Source: Eubacteriales bacterium (GTDB taxonomy: Bacteria; Bacillota; Clostridia; Tissierellales; GPF-1). Taken from it: a stretch of 64,000 bases of DNA. Shown here piece after piece: positions 62,233 to 64,000 of this stretch. The stretch spans positions 1-64,000 of the forward strand of contig DAOUQF010000019.1 of the NCBI GenBank assembly GCA_030625815.1, read 5' to 3'. The translations under genes and the position numbers were made by a program. The notes below the pieces were generated by a model, which had not been told where the DNA came from, searched no databases, and saw nothing but the letters and a program-made list of their open reading frames with translations. Each line of letters begins with the position of its first letter. Within the stretch, counting starts at the first letter, position 1.

Positions 62233-63747
62233 TTAGCGGCCGATCATTTCCCGAATTTCATCTTTTCGAATCCCGCCAAAAAACACGATGCCGACGAAAT
62301 AAATAACCGCTCCCGTTCCGATGGAAAGCAAAGTGTTTCCGGAAAATCGATTGACGAAATAGGTGCCGATCCCCATTACGATGGAAGCGCTCATTGGCGC
62401 ATATAGAATTCGCTTGTCAAATTTAATCTGTGTAAAGTGCTTGACGGCACGATAATTCATGGTTGAAATATAGAGATATGCAGCCAAAGTCGCGATGCTC
62501 GCGCCCATGGCAGGCTCCCAAGCGATCAAAAAGTAACTGAAAAAGAGCTTGATCGCAGAACCGATCATTAAATTTTTTGTCGCAATTCTTGGGCGTCCGA
62601 TCCCCTGAAGGGAATAACTCATCAATTGAGCAACAATCATAAAAATCAAACATATCGCATAGGCGCGCAAGACATATCCGCTGCCCGCAAAGGTAGGAAA
62701 CAGCAAGACCATAATTTCTTCCGGAATCACAACAAATCCCGCAAAACACGGGAATCCGATCAAAAAGCCCAAGCGCAGGCTCAGATTGATTTTTCGGTTT
62801 GCTTCCTTCATATCATTCTTTGCCATCGCCTTTGAAACAGCCGGGATCAAACTGACGGCCAAGGCGAGCGTAAAGGTAAGAGGCAATCCGTTCACGGTAA
62901 CCGCACTGCTCAACCAAGCATACATCCGATCCACCGCTTCCGGCGCATATCCCCCCGCGACCGCTCGCGGCTTGATCAAAAGGGAATCGAACAAGGGCAT
63001 CAAGGGTACGATAACGGAATTGACAGTGATCGGCAAGGTAAAAGCAATCAATTCCTTAGCCAATTCCCACGCCGTCTTATCCTGCGGATGATGATCCGCT
63101 TCAATAGCAGTCATAATTCCGCCGCGGTTCCGCAAATAATACAGCACGATTACGCCAAAGCCGATTACGCCTCCAGCCGCCGCGCCAAAAGAAGCGCCCC
63201 CAGCCGCTTTCGCTACACTTGACCCTGCGAAAAAAACAGCTAGTCCAAGACCAAACGCAAGCCGCGCCGCTGATTCGAAAACCTGGGAAACCGAGGTAGC
63301 CTGCATCAATTGCATGCCCTGAAAATACCCTCGAAAAGAAGTCATTATCGATACAAAAATGGGTCCCACCGCGACAGCGATATAAGCGTAATAAACCGAG
63401 TCACCCCAAATTTTCATAGCGACCGGAGTAAATAAAAGCATCAAGAGGGTAATGACGGCACTCAATGCCAACATTACCACTAGGGAAACATGAAAAACCC
63501 GATGCGCTTCCCGCATTTTCCCAACCGAGCGTTTTTCTGCAACCAATTTTGAAATGGAGGAGGCAAAGCCCGTAGCGGAGACCGCAATCATCAACACATA
63601 GAATTGCTGCGGATAGCTGTAGATGCCTGATCCTTCCGGACCCAAGATCACACTGAGGCGCATCTTTAGAATTAACCCCATAATCTTTGAAAAAATCCCT
63701 GCAAGGGACAAAAATAAAGCGCCCTTTAAAAATGTTCTTTCGCTCAT
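62233..63747 (-). CDS. SpoVB/MurJ-type polysaccharide flippase
   Basis: 504 residues with about 14 membrane helices, MVF/MATE superfamily. Such proteins move lipid-linked wall precursors across the membrane. The N-terminal FLSLAGIFSKIMGLILK and the internal GIYSYPQQFYVLM follow the SpoVB/YtgP pattern. It is not proof of sporulation, as homologues occur in non-sporulating Firmicutes. The start overlaps the PAP2 gene by four bases (ATGA). Confidence 0.88.
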   Translation of the reverse strand: MSERTFLKGALFLSLAGIFSKIMGLILKMRLSVILGPEGSGIYSYPQQFYVLMIAVSATGFASSISKLVAEKRSVGKMREAHRVFHVSLVVMLALSAVITLLMLLFTPVAMKIWGDSVYYAYIAVAVGPIFVSIMTSFRGYFQGMQLMQATSVSQVFESAARLAFGLGLAVFFAGSSVAKAAGGASFGAAAGGVIGFGVIVLYYLRNRGGIMTAIEADHHPQDKTAWELAKELIAFTLPITVNSVIVPLMPLFDSLLIKPRAVAGGYAPEAVDRMYAWLSSAVTVNGLPLTFTLALAVSLIPAVSKAMAKNDMKEANRKINLSLRLGFLIGFPCFAGFVVIPEEIMVLLFPTFAGSGYVLRAYAICLIFMIVAQLMSYSLQGIGRPRIATKNLMIGSAIKLFFSYFLIAWEPAMGASIATLAAYLYISTMNYRAVKHFTQIKFDKRILYAPMSASIVMGIGTYFVNRFSGNTLLSIGTGAVIYFVGIVFFGGIRKDEIREMIGR

Positions 63748-64000
63748 GCTGTCACGACTCCTTTAATTAATTCAACGATCAAACCAGCCAGAATGCCAAG
63801 GCTGATACCCGCAAAAATATCCGATACATAATGCTCACGCAAGACAATTCGAGAAATGGACACCAAAAGACTTGCCGCGATCCAAAGAATTGCCCATTTA
63901 GAATGGTTGATAAGTAAAACCGTGCACTCCGCCGCTAAAACAGCGACATGCCGTGACGGGAAGCTCCCAGCTTCCTGATCAATGCAAAAAGTCGTCCGTG
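63744..64000 (-). CDS. PAP2 family phosphatase, partial (runs off right edge)
   Basis: The C-terminal 84 residues only; the 5' part lies past base 64000. The PAP2 motifs SFPSRHVAV and SRIVLREHYVSDIFAG are visible, matching motifs 2 and 3 of lipid phosphatases. Hydrophobic helices flank them. It probably removes phosphate from undecaprenyl or phosphatidic lipids at the membrane and is coupled to the downstream flippase. Confidence 0.88.
   Translation of the reverse strand, partial: RTTFCIDQEAGSFPSRHVAVLAAECTVLLINHSKWAILWIAASLLVSISRIVLREHYVSDIFAGISLGILAGLIVELIKGVVTA

Noticed and set aside
62233-63747. The SpoVB-like flippase as proof of endospore formation
   Set aside because: Homologues occur in non-sporulating Firmicutes, and no other sporulation gene is in the window.
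1-64000. CRISPR array, insertion sequence or prophage
   Set aside because: No regularly spaced repeats, transposase, integrase or phage gene was found by reading through the window; composition appears even.

Overview
The window looks like a chromosomal segment of an anaerobic, low-to-mid-GC Firmicute of the class Clostridia. The evidence is T-box leaders on aminoacyl-tRNA synthetase genes, SAM-I and cobalamin riboswitches, strong AGGAGG-type ribosome binding sites, sigmaA-type TTGACA/TATAAT promoters, genes for ktrAB, mutS2, a SpoVB-like flippase, DUF4364 and YitT, and an arginine deiminase pathway. I cannot name the genus from sequence alone. I see no insertion sequence, prophage, CRISPR array or replication origin. 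Nearly all genes lie on the minus strand; the exceptions are the hypothetical gene at 5735, the DUF4364 gene at 28744 and the metNIQ operon at 43657-46126.

Layout. 1-335: the leader and three tandem promoters of an rRNA operon whose rRNA genes lie beyond the left edge. 336-7134: a GH18 hydrolase, a tightly overlapped radical SAM / membrane / TPR trio, and two convergent hypothetical genes. 7166-20425: arginine deiminase genes (arcA-arcB), argS with a T-box, mutS2, a U32 protease-family gene, zapA, and pheS-pheT with a T-box. 20437-25055: an rRNA/tRNA methyltransferase, the KtrAB potassium uptake pair, infC-rpmI-rplT with an attenuated leader and an ATC start codon, and three tRNA genes (Phe, Gly, Cys). 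25056-33332: hslO, a methyltransferase, hpt, a polysaccharide deacetylase lipoprotein, DUF4364, valS with a T-box, and an SDR-type threonine dehydrogenase.

33333-43372 is a cobalamin salvage and uptake operon under a B12 riboswitch: cobQ, cbiB, cobD, a B12-type ABC transporter (btuF, btuC, btuD), cobU, cobS and a probable alpha-ribazole kinase (cblS), with lspA-like and yitT-like genes at the distal end. It is divergent from metNIQ, which is under a SAM-I riboswitch. The two riboswitch promoters are about 70 bases apart, so B12 and methionine supply meet in one intergenic region.

46163-55734 is a long, tightly packed operon: galU, truA, sbcD, an SbcC/YhaN-like ATPase, a metallophosphoesterase, a CYTH enzyme, tldD, pmbA/tldE, a membrane protein and ndk. 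55782-59851 holds the most unusual metabolic unit: an alkyl-DHAP-synthase-like FAD enzyme, an FGGY sugar kinase, and a neighbouring GntR/UTRA regulator. 59848-64000: a P1 peptidase, a FolD homologue lacking two cyclohydrolase residues, a YbjQ protein, a small membrane protein, a SpoVB/MurJ-type flippase and the end of a PAP2 phosphatase that runs off the right edge.

The best candidates for new biology are the AGPS-like/FGGY/GntR unit, the FolD variant, the SbcC-like ATPase with a membrane hairpin, the B12-binding protein with a copper-amine-oxidase-like domain in place of a lipoprotein anchor, and the radical SAM/membrane/TPR trio. None is proven novel from sequence alone.
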